From UBA2966 sp965242505 (GTDB taxonomy: Bacteria; Pseudomonadota; Alphaproteobacteria; UBA2966), in the NCBI GenBank assembly GCA_965242505.1, contig OZ251449.1:3100001-3164000 (forward strand): a stretch of 64,000 nt of DNA, given 5' to 3'. The notes beneath the pieces are model-generated. The model saw only the letters and a program-made list of their open reading frames with translations, made no database searches and was not told where the DNA came from. This document shows, piece after piece, positions 26,736 through 35,469 of this stretch (positions are counted from its first letter, which is position 1; the number at the start of each line of letters is the position of its first letter). The position numbers and the translations under genes were made by a program.

Positions 26736-26960
26736 GACCTTCGTCCTCCCCGCCCCGCCCGGCGGTCGGTCGACGGACAATCGTCGTTCTATCGTTATTC
26801 CATCGAAAGGGGTTGTCCGGCGACCTTTGCAAACAGCATAGGATTGGCGCCGACGCGCCGTCAACCGATGAAACTCGTGGAATCTCCGGGCGCCGTCACG
26901 GTGGAATCGAGCCGCTGACCTGGTTCAGACAGATGTGAGACGGGGCGGTAGACTGCCACG

Positions 26961-27635
26961 ATGTCCTCGACCGGATGCCGCCTTTACCTCGTCTCACCGC
27001 CCAGGATCGACGCCCCGCGCTTCTCCGGGCAACTCGAGGCCGCGTTCGACGGCGGCGACGTCGCCTGCCTCCAGTTGCGGTTGAAGGACTGCGACGATGC
27101 GCAGGTTCTGCGCGCAGCGGAACTGCTGGCGCCCGTCTGTAATCGGCGCGACGTCCCGTTGCTCATCAACGACCGACCGGACCTCGCCGCCATCGGCGAC
27201 TCGGACGGCGCGCACATCGGACAGGAAGACGCGACCTTCGAGGAGGCCAGGCGGCTTCTGGGACCGGACAAGGTCATCGGCGTGACGTGCCACGACTCGC
27301 GTGACCTCGCCATCGCGGCAGTGGAGGACGGGGCCGATTACGTGGCGTTCGGCGCGTTCCACCGGACCGGCACGAAGTCCGCCGGGACGCGGGCGGCGCC
27401 GGATATCCTGGAATGGGCCGCGGACATCCTGCCGATTCCGACCGTCGCCATCGGCGGAATCACGCCGTCGAATTGTCCGCCGCTGGTTCGGGCGGGCGCG
27501 AATTTTCTGGCCGTCGTCTCGGCCGTGTGGGACCACGAAAATGGACCGGCCGACGCGGTCCGCGCCTTCAACGACGCCATCGCGCGCACGCTGGAGCGGG
27601 TTCCCGACGGGTTCGGCGGCGGTCCGCCCGATTGA
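26961..27635 (+). CDS. thiE: Thiamine phosphate synthase
   Basis: Joins HMP-pyrophosphate and the thiazole phosphate to give thiamine phosphate. The 224 residues form a TIM barrel with CRLYLVSPP at the start, LQLRLKDCDD and LLINDRPDLAAIGDSDGAHI (pyrophosphate and Mg binding). VTCHDSRDL, YVAFGAFHRTGTKS and the C-terminal IPTVAIGGITPSN follow. It is divergent from the DUF4164-zapA group across a 225-base gap that should carry both promoters. Confidence 0.9.
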   Translation: MSSTGCRLYLVSPPRIDAPRFSGQLEAAFDGGDVACLQLRLKDCDDAQVLRAAELLAPVCNRRDVPLLINDRPDLAAIGDSDGAHIGQEDATFEEARRLLGPDKVIGVTCHDSRDLAIAAVEDGADYVAFGAFHRTGTKSAGTRAAPDILEWAADILPIPTVAIGGITPSNCPPLVRAGANFLAVVSAVWDHENGPADAVRAFNDAIARTLERVPDGFGGGPPD

Positions 27636-27705
27636 ACGGGGGCGGTCGAGCTGTTAGGTTCCGCGCCGCCCCCGGACCACGAACGAAGATCATGCGAACG
27701 GGACC

Positions 27706-28272
27706 ATGCGAATAAACGGCAACGCGATCCGGCCCGGAATGGTGATCGAGCGCAACGGCGAGTTGTGGGCCGCGGTCAGGATTCAGCATACGCAACCGGG
27801 CAAGGGGGGCGCCTACCTTCAGGTCGAGCTGAAGAACCTGAAGAACGGATCGAAGCTCAATGAACGGTTCCGCTCTTCCGAATCGGTCGAACGCGTTCGG
27901 CTCGATCAGAGAGAGCATCAATTCCTCTACGCCGACGGCGAGATGCTCACGTTCATGGACACGGAGACTTACGACCAGACCCAGCTCCCTTCGGCCCTCG
28001 TCGGCGAGCCCGCCGTGTTCCTGCAGGACGGCATGATCGTCATGATCGAGGGCCACGAGGGCGTGTCCATCCGCGTCGCGCTTCCCGAGACCGTGACCAT
28101 GGCGGTGACCGAGACCGAGCCCACGGTCCGGGGGCAGACGGCGGCCGCTTCGTACAAGCCAGCCATTCTGGAAAACGGCGTGCGCACCATGGTGCCCCCG
28201 TTCATCGAGGTCGGCGACCGCATCGTCGTCGACACGGCCGACGGAAGTTACGCCAGACGGGCCGAGGCCTGA
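27706..28272 (+). CDS. efp: Translation elongation factor P
   Basis: Relieves ribosome stalling at polyproline. The 188 residues show the three-domain layout: an N-terminal KOW-like domain with the loop QPGKGGAYLQVELKNL (the lysine site that is modified in some bacteria) and two OB-like domains ending DRIVVDTADGSYARRA. The stop is followed after 27 bases by the SuhB-like gene. The OmpA-like protein two genes on contains many Pro runs and could be an EF-P client (inference). Confidence 0.97.
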   Translation: MRINGNAIRPGMVIERNGELWAAVRIQHTQPGKGGAYLQVELKNLKNGSKLNERFRSSESVERVRLDQREHQFLYADGEMLTFMDTETYDQTQLPSALVGEPAVFLQDGMIVMIEGHEGVSIRVALPETVTMAVTETEPTVRGQTAAASYKPAILENGVRTMVPPFIEVGDRIVVDTADGSYARRAEA

Positions 28273-28299
28273 GTCCCGCCCGGTAGGGGACGGCCACGC

Positions 28300-29106
28300 A
28301 TGGCGCTCCGATCCGCGTTGGTCAACGTCATGGCGAGCGCCGCCCGCAAGGCCGCGCGGACGCTCGTTCGCGATTTCGGCGAGGTCGAGCAGCTCCAGGC
28401 TTCGAGGAAAGGCCCCGTGGAGTTCGCTGCCGCCGCGGACGGGCGCGCGGAACGGATACTCCTCGCGGAGCTCGCGTCGGCCCGCCCCCGTTACGGGGCG
28501 CTCTCGGAGAAGTCGGGCGAGGTCCGGGGGGAAGACACGTCGAACCGCTGGATCGTGGCGTCCCTCGACGGGAGGCTGAACTTCCTCCACGGAATCCCGC
28601 ATTTCTGTCTCGGCATCGCCCTCCAGCGCGACGGCGGCGTCTTCGCCGGCGTCATTTACGATCCCCTGCGCGACGAGATGTTCTGGGCGGAGAAAGGCGC
28701 TGGCGCGTACCTCAACAACAGTCGCCTGCGGGTTTCCGCCCGCGAGCGCCTGGAGACGGCGGTTCTGGCGACGGACGTTCACCCACGGGGGCGACCGGAC
28801 CATCGCAGCTCCATCGTGGGGATCTCCGCCATGACGCCGAAAACCGCCGGGATTCGCCGCCTGGGATCCGCGGCGCTCGATCTCGCCTACGTCGCCGCCG
28901 GCCGACTCGACGGGTTCTGGCAAAAGGGGCTTCGTCCCTGGGATCTGGCGTCCGGGATCGTGCTGGTCCGCGAGGCCGGGGGGCTCGTGGGGGAAATCGA
29001 CGGCGGAGACGACATGATGAACACCGGCGACATCATCGCGGCGAACGACCGCCTGTTCGACGCCATAGGGGCGACGCTTCGCGACGCCGGGCGCGAAGAG
29101 CGGTGA
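28300..29106 (+). CDS. SuhB/inositol monophosphatase family protein with altered metal site
   Basis: A 268-residue member of the IMPase family located next to efp, as in other alphaproteobacteria. The fold is recognisable: LSEKSGE with Glu70, WIVASLDGRLNFLHG at 84-98 and RPWDLASGIVLVREAGG near the C-terminus. The core motif normally reads W-I-x-D-P-L-D-G-T-T. Here the first metal-binding Asp is Ala87, the next residue is Ser88 and the Thr after DG is Arg92; Asp90 and the C-terminal Asp remain. Phosphatase activity is therefore doubtful. E. coli SuhB has a second, non-catalytic role in rRNA antitermination, which could be kept. Confidence 0.82.
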   Translation: MALRSALVNVMASAARKAARTLVRDFGEVEQLQASRKGPVEFAAAADGRAERILLAELASARPRYGALSEKSGEVRGEDTSNRWIVASLDGRLNFLHGIPHFCLGIALQRDGGVFAGVIYDPLRDEMFWAEKGAGAYLNNSRLRVSARERLETAVLATDVHPRGRPDHRSSIVGISAMTPKTAGIRRLGSAALDLAYVAAGRLDGFWQKGLRPWDLASGIVLVREAGGLVGEIDGGDDMMNTGDIIAANDRLFDAIGATLRDAGREER

Positions 29107-29283
29107 CGGCGTCCCTCGTGGCATCGACGCGGCCGACGAGGGAGCGCGTGAGTTCCCGTTGTCGGCCCCATGACCCACCCGCGGCTGACCTGTTGTCGGG
29201 GCATACCCCCTAGGCTATTGTGCCTGACCGCCCGATGGCGAGGGGGGACGGCCGCAAAACACACAATGGAGTCTGAGCGGATC

Positions 29284-30144
29284 ATGTCGTTTTGCGTGTC
29301 GTCGCGGCGAGGCGCCCGCCGCGCGGAGCTTCGTTCCATGGCAATCGTACTGGGGACGCTGGCTCTTTTCTCGTGGCCGGCCGCGGAGGCTTCGGCCCAG
29401 TCCACGGTGATCGTCGGCGGCCGCGGAGGGCCTGCGGTGGAAGTGAATCTCGATGTCCTCGACCGGCTCCCGGAGACGGGCGGACGGTTTCTCGCGCCGG
29501 GAGAACGGCCGACGGATGCCGTGCGGTTGCGCGCTCCGGGTTCCGGCGCGCGAAGCTCCGCCTCACGGGCGGCGCCGCGTCCGGTCCCCGTACCCCGGCC
29601 CGGAACGGCGCGGCAGGCCGTCGGATCCATGCCCGCCGCGCCGCCGCCGCGCGTGACGCGGCGCGCCGTCCCGCCTCCGGCGGCGCCTCCGCCCGCGCCG
29701 GAGGCGCTTTCGCCTCCGAAAGCGCCGCCTGCGCCGCCCCCGGCGCAAGCCCATCGCGCAGAGCGCCCGGAACGCCCGAAGAGTCCGGGGAGGCAGGCCG
29801 CGGCGTTGCCCAGGATCCCGTTGCCGCCGGTCGGCGGGCCGATTCTTCGCATCGACTTCGTCGGCGCGAGCACGCGGCTGACGCCGGACGCCGAACGGAG
29901 ACTGGCGTCCCTGGCCGCGACGATGATGGAGAGCGACGGCCGTCTGCAACTGAAGGCCCACGCCGGCGGGACGAGCGAAACCCGGAGGTCGGCGCGGCGG
30001 CTTTCGTTGTCGCGCGCGCTCGAGGTGCGTTCGTTCCTCATCGAGCAGGGAATACGAAGCACGCGGATCGACGTCCGAGCGCTGGGGCGCCCGAAGGACG
30101 ACGGGCCGTCCGAACGCGTCGACGTCGTCCTCCTGACCCGGTGA
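29284..30144 (+). CDS. Secreted OmpA-domain protein with Pro/Ala-rich linker
   Basis: About 286 residues from ATG 29284. A signal peptide (hydrophobic AIVLGTLALFSWPAAEASA) is followed by a short beta-rich part and a long Pro/Ala/Arg-rich linker (runs such as RRAVPPPAAPPPAPEALSPP). The C-terminal OmpA-type domain (about 175-286) begins ILRIDFVGASTRLTPDAERR and ends near VRALGRPKDDGPSERVDVVL. It probably binds peptidoglycan. An upstream in-frame ATG at 29266 and a later one at 29338 are alternative starts. It leads a three-gene set with a TolQ/MotA-like and a MotB-like gene. Confidence 0.75.
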   Translation: MSFCVSSRRGARRAELRSMAIVLGTLALFSWPAAEASAQSTVIVGGRGGPAVEVNLDVLDRLPETGGRFLAPGERPTDAVRLRAPGSGARSSASRAAPRPVPVPRPGTARQAVGSMPAAPPPRVTRRAVPPPAAPPPAPEALSPPKAPPAPPPAQAHRAERPERPKSPGRQAAALPRIPLPPVGGPILRIDFVGASTRLTPDAERRLASLAATMMESDGRLQLKAHAGGTSETRRSARRLSLSRALEVRSFLIEQGIRSTRIDVRALGRPKDDGPSERVDVVLLTR

Positions 30145-30236
30145 CGGCGACCGACTCCAGTGACGGCGGACCGCGGGCGGGTGACGGGCCCTCCCGCCCG
30201 GACGCCGCTCCCGCGCATACCGCCATGGGTGTCCGC

Positions 30237-31376
30237 ATGACGCGTCCACGGAGCTTCCTGATACGGATGGGCCTGTTCGTCGTGGCCATCGGCGGGGTGG
30301 CGGCCCTCCTCGCCGAGCAGCTCGAACGCTCGTTCATGGCCAACCCCGGCCTCAATGGCCTGATCCTCGGCGTTTTGCTGTTCGGTATCGTTTACGTGTT
30401 CCGGCAGGTCCGCGTTCTGGGACCCGAGGTCGAGTGGGCCGAACGCTTCCGCCACCGCAACGCCGGCGTGACGGTGCATCGACACCCGACCCTTCTGGCC
30501 CCGATGGCGACGATGCTCGGCGACCAGACCGGCCAGCGCTGGCTGTCGACGTCGTCGATGCGCTCCCTGCTCGACGGCATCGCGGCGCGGCTCGACGAAT
30601 CCCGGGAAACGGCCCGGTACCTGATCGGTCTTCTGATCTTTCTCGGCCTTCTGGGTACGTTCTGGGGCCTTCTCGAGACCGTGACGGCGGTCGGCGACAC
30701 GATCCACGATCTCACGGCGGACGTGGACGACCCCGCCGGCCTGTTCGGGGCGTTGAAGGCGGGCCTCGAGGCTCCGCTCTCCGGCATGGGGACGGCTTTC
30801 TCGTCGTCCCTGTTCGGTCTCGCCGGATCCCTCGTCCTCGGGTTCCTGGAGCTCCAGGCGGGCCAGGCGCAGACCCGTTTCTACAACGAGCTGGAGGAAT
30901 GGCTTTCCAGCATTACCCGACTCTCTTCGGGCATCGGGGTGGGCGACGGCGAGTCCGTGCCGGCGTACGTGAGCGCGCTGCTGGAGCAGACGGCCGAAAG
31001 CCTTGACGCGCTCCAGCGCACGATCTCCCGCAGCGCGGACAGCGGCGCGTCGGCGAACGCCACCCTGCTGTCGCTGTCCGACCGGCTGGCGACGCTCGCC
31101 GATCAGATGAAATCGGAACAGGGCCTCATGATCAGGCTTGCCGAAAACCAGATCGAAATGCGACCGGTCCTGGAACGGTTGGCGGAGGCGGCGTCGGCGG
31201 AAACGAGGATCTCCCTGGACGAGGCGAGCCGCGCGCATCTGCGCAACATCGATGTCTACGTCAAGCGCCTCCTCGAGGAATCCGGTCCCGCCCGCGACCA
31301 CCTCATTCAGGAGTTCCGCAGCGAGATAAAGCTGCTCGCCCGGACGATGGCGGCGCTCGGGCGCGACTCGCGCTAG
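30237..31376 (+). CDS. MotA/TolQ/ExbB family proton-channel protein with coiled-coil tail
   Basis: About 379 residues. Two N-terminal helices (FLIRMGLFVVAIGGVAALL; LNGLILGVLLFGIVYVF), a cytoplasmic loop, then the paired channel helices with the family signature: YLIGLLIFLGLLGTFWGLLE and GMGTAFSSSLFGLAGSLVLG. The last 150 residues are a long predicted coiled coil. This layout is MotA-like but is not flagellar MotA. Three starts are possible: GTG 30141 (overlapping the previous stop), ATG 30225 and ATG 30237; the last is preferred because the first helix begins soon after. The MotB-like gene follows 18 bases after the stop. Confidence 0.8.
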   Translation: MTRPRSFLIRMGLFVVAIGGVAALLAEQLERSFMANPGLNGLILGVLLFGIVYVFRQVRVLGPEVEWAERFRHRNAGVTVHRHPTLLAPMATMLGDQTGQRWLSTSSMRSLLDGIAARLDESRETARYLIGLLIFLGLLGTFWGLLETVTAVGDTIHDLTADVDDPAGLFGALKAGLEAPLSGMGTAFSSSLFGLAGSLVLGFLELQAGQAQTRFYNELEEWLSSITRLSSGIGVGDGESVPAYVSALLEQTAESLDALQRTISRSADSGASANATLLSLSDRLATLADQMKSEQGLMIRLAENQIEMRPVLERLAEAASAETRISLDEASRAHLRNIDVYVKRLLEESGPARDHLIQEFRSEIKLLARTMAALGRDSR

Positions 31377-31394
31377 CGGCGAAGGAGCGACGCT

Positions 31395-32699
31395 GTGCCC
31401 GCGCTCGCCAATCGCGGAAGAATGCGGCGCAACGACAACATCTGGCCGGGGTTCGTCGACGCGCTCACGACCCTGCTGCTGGTCATCATCTTCGTTCTCG
31501 CCGTCTTCATGATCACCCATTTTTTCCTCAGCCAAGCCCTGTCGGGGCGGGATCAGGCGCTCGAGAGACTGAACCGCCAGCTCGCGGAGATCGCCGAGTT
31601 GCTCGCCCTGGAACGCCGAACCAATGAGGATCTGCGCCTCGACGTGGCGCAGTTGTCGGCCTCGTTGCAGGAAACGACGCGCGACCGCGACCGCCTCGTC
31701 CTCGATCTGGAAGAGGCGGAATCCAGGTTGGCGTCCGCCGTCGAGACGATCGCCGCAAATCGCGAGACCATCGAGGCGAGACTCGGCGAGATCGAGCGCC
31801 TGAAACGGGACATCGCCGCGCTCACGTCCGTTCGGGACGATCTGGAGCGGCGGGTGGGCGAGCTCGCCAAGGCCCTGGCGGACTCCGAATCGCTCGCCAC
31901 CCGGCTTCGCGACGAGAGCAAGGCGCTCGAGGCGCGCCTCGCCGACGAACGGGAACGCACCCTGCTGGCCCAGAAGGAACTGGAAGACCGCGAGCTCCGG
32001 CTCGCCGAGCTCCAACGCCTGTACAACGAGAGCGGCGAATCGTTGAGCCGGGAGAAGGAGCTGTCCGCCGAGGCTCAGGCCCAGGTCGCGCTCCTGAATC
32101 AACAGCTCGACGCCGTGCGTCGGCAGCTGGCGCGTCTCAACGCCGCCCTGGAGGCGGCCGAGGCGAAGGACAGGGAGCAGGAGGCCGTGATCGCCGATCT
32201 CGGCAAGCGGCTCAACGTAGCGCTGGCCCGGAAGGTCGAGGAACTCTCGCGCTATCGATCGGAGTTCTTCGGACGTCTGCGCGAGGTGTTGGGAGACAGA
32301 CCGGATATCCGCGTGGTCGGCGACCGGTTCGTCTTCCAGTCCGAGGTCCTGTTCGAGTCGGGCTCGGCGGAAATCGGCGACAATGGACAACGGCAGCTCG
32401 CCCGGCTCGCGACGACCCTGCTGGAGATCGCCGAATCGATACCGACGGAGATCTCCTGGGTGCTGCGCGTCGACGGCCACACCGACGTCCTCCCCATCTC
32501 CACCTCCAGATTCCCCTCGAACTGGGAGCTTTCGACGGCTCGGGCCGTGTCCGTGGTCAAGTTCCTCGTCGGGCGCGGGGTGCCGCCGGGACGTCTGGCG
32601 GCGGCGGGTTTCGGCGAGTTCCAGCCCCTGGATCCGCGCGCCGACGAGATCGGCCATCGCCGCAACCGGCGCATCGAGCTGAAACTGACCGAGCGATAG
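31395..32699 (+). CDS. MotB/OmpA-like peptidoglycan-binding protein with long coiled coil
   Basis: 434 residues starting with GTG. A single membrane helix (WPGFVDALTTLLLVIIFVLA) carries Asp22, the position of the proton-carrying aspartate of MotB and TolR. A coiled coil of roughly 220 residues (about 50-270, rich in LEERL/AEL heptads) follows. The C-terminal OmpA domain (about 300-434) has RFVFQSEVLFESGSAEIGD, RVDGHTDVLPI and HRRNRRIELKLTER. With the MotA-like gene it should form an ion-driven channel that pushes on or senses peptidoglycan through the coiled coil. The partner function is unknown. Confidence 0.82.
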   Translation: MPALANRGRMRRNDNIWPGFVDALTTLLLVIIFVLAVFMITHFFLSQALSGRDQALERLNRQLAEIAELLALERRTNEDLRLDVAQLSASLQETTRDRDRLVLDLEEAESRLASAVETIAANRETIEARLGEIERLKRDIAALTSVRDDLERRVGELAKALADSESLATRLRDESKALEARLADERERTLLAQKELEDRELRLAELQRLYNESGESLSREKELSAEAQAQVALLNQQLDAVRRQLARLNAALEAAEAKDREQEAVIADLGKRLNVALARKVEELSRYRSEFFGRLREVLGDRPDIRVVGDRFVFQSEVLFESGSAEIGDNGQRQLARLATTLLEIAESIPTEISWVLRVDGHTDVLPISTSRFPSNWELSTARAVSVVKFLVGRGVPPGRLAAAGFGEFQPLDPRADEIGHRRNRRIELKLTER

Positions 32700-32741
32700 C
32701 CGCGCTCCGGACCTGACCCGGCCCGGATGGACCATGAGATA

Positions 32742-32763
32742 CCCGCCTCGATGTAGAGGCGGG
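32742..32763 (+). other. Perfect 8-bp hairpin after the MotB-like gene
   Basis: CCCGCCTC and GAGGCGGG are separated by a 6-base loop, 43 bases after the stop of the MotB-like gene. It may end transcription of the cassette, but no T tract follows in either direction, so it is not a canonical Rho-independent terminator. Confidence 0.45.
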
Positions 32764-32845
32764 GAGCCCCGAAGTCACCGGTTTGAAGACAGGTGGCCTG
32801 AGCGGTACCCTGCCCATGTCGTCCGCATATCGGCGGCATCCGCTC

Positions 32846-33478
32846 ATGATACGCCTCTACGACAACCATCTTTCGGGCAATGGCTACAAGCCGCGCCTCC
32901 TGCTCGCGCACCTGAAGCGGTCTTACGAGCGGGTCGAGATCGACATCCTGAAGGGCGAGAGCCGCACGCCGGAGTTCCTGGCGATGAACCCCAACGGCCG
33001 TATCCCCGTACTCCGGCTCGATGACGACGCGTGTCTCGCCGAATCCAACGCGATCCTGTGGTATCTCGCCGAGGGGTCACGTTTTCTGCCGGCGGACCCA
33101 CAGGCCCGCGCGCTGACCCTGCAATGGATGTTCTTCGAGCAGTACAGCCACGAGCCGAACGTCGCGGTCGCCCGCCACTGGCTCCGGCATGTCGAGATGA
33201 GCGAGGCCCAGCGCGCGCAGCTTTCGGCGAAGCAGGAAGGCGGCCGGGCCGCGCTCGCGGTTATGGAGAGCCACCTTGGCCGACGGCCCTGGTTCGGCGC
33301 GGAGGCGATGACCGTCGCGGACATTGCGCTTTACGCCTATACCCATGTGGCCGGGGAGGATGGCTTCGATCTTTCGGACTACCCGAACGTCACCGCCTGG
33401 CTCGCCCGGGTGGCGGCGCAGCCCGGACACGTTCCGATGCTCCCGGCGCCGGAGGGGATCGTTTCCCCGGGCGTATAG
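32846..33478 (+). CDS. Glutathione S-transferase family protein
   Basis: 210 residues. The N-terminal thioredoxin-like domain begins MIRLYDNHLSGNGYKPRLLL, with the glutathione-contacting NPNGRIPVLRLDDDACLAES near residues 50-70. The C-terminal all-helical domain includes FGAEAMTVADIALYAYTHVA, the N-capping box region. ATG 32846 is chosen over an upstream frame because the fold starts there. No neighbour indicates its substrate. Confidence 0.88.
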   Translation: MIRLYDNHLSGNGYKPRLLLAHLKRSYERVEIDILKGESRTPEFLAMNPNGRIPVLRLDDDACLAESNAILWYLAEGSRFLPADPQARALTLQWMFFEQYSHEPNVAVARHWLRHVEMSEAQRAQLSAKQEGGRAALAVMESHLGRRPWFGAEAMTVADIALYAYTHVAGEDGFDLSDYPNVTAWLARVAAQPGHVPMLPAPEGIVSPGV

Positions 33479-33549
33479 CCCGCATTTCTCATGCTGCCTG
33501 TCCGCAAGCTTCGTCCGGTGACGGGGGCGCCGCAGGGTCCGTTCGCGCC

Positions 33550-33573
33550 CCTCCCCCCTGGACAGGGGGGAGG
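33550..33573. repeat. Perfect 11-bp inverted repeat (2-base loop)
   Basis: CCTCCCCCCTG and CAGGGGGGAGG are exact reverse complements separated by GA. They lie in the gap between the GST stop (33478) and the convergent ABC transporter stop (33664), just before a dispersed 46-bp repeat. It could act as a bidirectional transcription barrier or be the palindromic part of a repeat element. Confidence 0.7.
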
Positions 33574-33575
33574 TC

Positions 33576-33621
33576 GGGAGGGGGTGGACGCGGTCCCGCA
33601 ACGCCGCGCAATCCTCGATCC
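33576..33621 (+). repeat. Dispersed 46-bp intergenic repeat, copy 1
   Basis: This stretch (core CCGCAACGCCGCGCAATCCT) recurs in the same orientation at 58821-58866 with 42 of 46 bases identical. Both copies are intergenic. It has no ORF of its own. Confidence 0.8.
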
Positions 33622-33663
33622 GGAAGACATCCGAGGCATGAGCCTACCGTGAGCCGAGATCCG

Positions 33664-35469
33664 CTATCGCGCCGCTGCGGCCGCGGCCGCGCCTCCCGGC
33701 ATGTCGAACTGCAGCTCGGCCAGTCGCGCATACAGCCCGCCCTCCGCCATCAACTCCGCGTGGGTCCCGCTGGCCACGACGTCGCCGGCGTCCATCACGA
33801 CGATCCGGTCGGCCTTCAACGCGGTCGCCAGGCGATGGGCGATGACGATCGTCGTCCTGCCGGCCATGAGCGCCTGTAGCGCCTGCTGAACCATCCGTTC
33901 GTTCTCCGCGTCGAGTGCGCTGGTCGCCTCATCGAGCAGGAGTATCGCGGGATTGCGCAGGATCGCGCGGGCGATGGAGATTCTCTGGCGCTGGCCGCCC
34001 GATAGCTGGGCGCCGCGCTCGCCCAGAAAGGTCCCGTATCCGTCCGGCAGCCGTTCGACGAACCCGGACGCGGCGGCGGCTTCGGCCGCGGCGCGGACTT
34101 CCTCGTCGGTCGCCTCGGGGCGGCCGTAGCGGATGTTGCTCCAGACGTCGTCGGCGAAGATGACCGGGTCCTGGGGCACGAGGCCGATGCGCCGGCGCAC
34201 CTCTTCGGGTCTCGCGTCCCGCAGGTCGACGCCGTCGATGGAGACCCGCCCCGACTCCGGGTCGTAGAACCGGAGAAGAAGCTGGAACACGGTCGTCTTT
34301 CCGGCGCCCGAGGGGCCGACGAGCGCGAGCCGCTCGCCCGGCGAGACCGCCAGGGAGTACGAGTCCAGCGCGCGGACCTCGGGCCGGGTCGGATAGCGGA
34401 AGGTGACGCGGTCGAAGCGGATCGCGCCGCGCGCGGGTCGCGGCAGGTCGACCGGCGGCTCGGGAGCGGATATCGCGGGTTCCGTCGCCAGCAGTTCCAT
34501 CAGGCGCTCCGTCGCCCCGGCGGCGCGCTGAAGGTCGCCGTACACCTCCGACAACGACCCGACGGAACCGGCCACCATGACCGCGTAGAAGACGAACGCG
34601 GCGAGCTGGCCGCCGGTCATGGCGCCCGAGATCACATCGCGCGCGCCGATCCACAGGACGACGTCGACCGCGCCGAACACGAGCAGGATGACGATGCCGG
34701 TGAGCAGGGCGCGGGATCTGATCTGGCGAAGGGCCGACGTATGGGCGGCCTCGACGATCCCGCCGAACCTCCGGCGGCTGGCGTCCTCGCGGCCGAACGC
34801 CTGCACCGTCCGCGCCGCGTCGAGGGACTCGCCGGCGAACGCGCCGACGTCCGCCAGCAGATCCTGGTTTTCGCGGGAAAGCCGCCGGACACGGCGGCCG
34901 AACACGATCACGGGCAGCACCGCCAGGAGGACGATCAGGAAGACGAGCCCCGTCAACTTTGGGCTGCTGACGATCAGCAGGACGGACCCGCCGACGAAGA
35001 TCAACGTGTTGCGCAAGGCCACGGACGCGGTCGACCCCACGACGGACTGGACGAGCGTGGCGTCCGTCGTCAGCCGGGAGAGGATCTCTCCCGTGCGCGT
35101 CGACTCGAAAAACTCGGGGCTGAGGCCGATGACGCGCGCGTAGACCTCGCGGCGTATGTCCGCGACGACCCGTTCGCCCAGGGACGCCACGGCGTAGTAC
35201 CGGCCATAGGTCGCCGCGGCGAGCAGGGCGACGATCCCGAGCAGCGCGAGGAAGTACTGGTCGAGCACCGTGCTGTCGGCGCTGAACCCGAAATCGACGA
35301 CGCGGCGCAGCGCCTGGCCGATCGCGAGGACGGCCCCGGCGGCGGCGACGAGACAGACCAGCGCCGAGATGGCGCGCGGTCGGTGAGGCCGAAGGAATCC
35401 GGCAATATGCCGGAGCGGCCCGATATCGCCGCCTTTCGGTCTGTCTTCGATGAACGATTTTCTGCTCAC
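33664..35469 (-). CDS. MsbA-like ABC exporter (fused membrane and ATPase domains)
   Basis: 601 residues from GTG 35469. The N-terminal half (about 30-320) has six membrane helices of the ABC exporter type I fold (e.g. AISALVCLVAAAGAVLAIG). The C-terminal ATPase (about 350-590) has Walker A VGPSGAGKTTVFQLL, the Q-loop GLVPQDPVIFADDVW, the signature LSGGQRQRISIARAIL and Walker B ILLLDEATSAL. Such half-transporters work as homodimers exporting lipids or drugs; the cargo cannot be read from sequence. It ends in a Gly/Ala tail and is divergent from the accB gene. Confidence 0.9.
   Translation of the reverse strand: MSRKSFIEDRPKGGDIGPLRHIAGFLRPHRPRAISALVCLVAAAGAVLAIGQALRRVVDFGFSADSTVLDQYFLALLGIVALLAAATYGRYYAVASLGERVVADIRREVYARVIGLSPEFFESTRTGEILSRLTTDATLVQSVVGSTASVALRNTLIFVGGSVLLIVSSPKLTGLVFLIVLLAVLPVIVFGRRVRRLSRENQDLLADVGAFAGESLDAARTVQAFGREDASRRRFGGIVEAAHTSALRQIRSRALLTGIVILLVFGAVDVVLWIGARDVISGAMTGGQLAAFVFYAVMVAGSVGSLSEVYGDLQRAAGATERLMELLATEPAISAPEPPVDLPRPARGAIRFDRVTFRYPTRPEVRALDSYSLAVSPGERLALVGPSGAGKTTVFQLLLRFYDPESGRVSIDGVDLRDARPEEVRRRIGLVPQDPVIFADDVWSNIRYGRPEATDEEVRAAAEAAAASGFVERLPDGYGTFLGERGAQLSGGQRQRISIARAILRNPAILLLDEATSALDAENERMVQQALQALMAGRTTIVIAHRLATALKADRIVVMDAGDVVASGTHAELMAEGGLYARLAELQFDMPGGAAAAAAAR

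Noticed and set aside
30237..32699. Zorya-type anti-phage system (ZorA/ZorB)
   Set aside because: The MotA/MotB-like pair with coiled coils is reminiscent of ZorAB, but no ZorC, ZorD or ZorE gene is adjacent and the location beside efp-suhB looks like a conserved housekeeping context.
28887..32735. A 1282-codon minus-strand open frame across the OmpA/MotA/MotB-like genes
   Set aside because: Same effect: the Arg/Gly/His-rich translation is typical of antisense frames in GC-rich DNA, while the plus-strand genes have clear domains.
32742..32763. Hairpin as a Rho-independent terminator
   Set aside because: The stem is perfect but no U-rich tract follows on either strand, so only a generic hairpin is reported.
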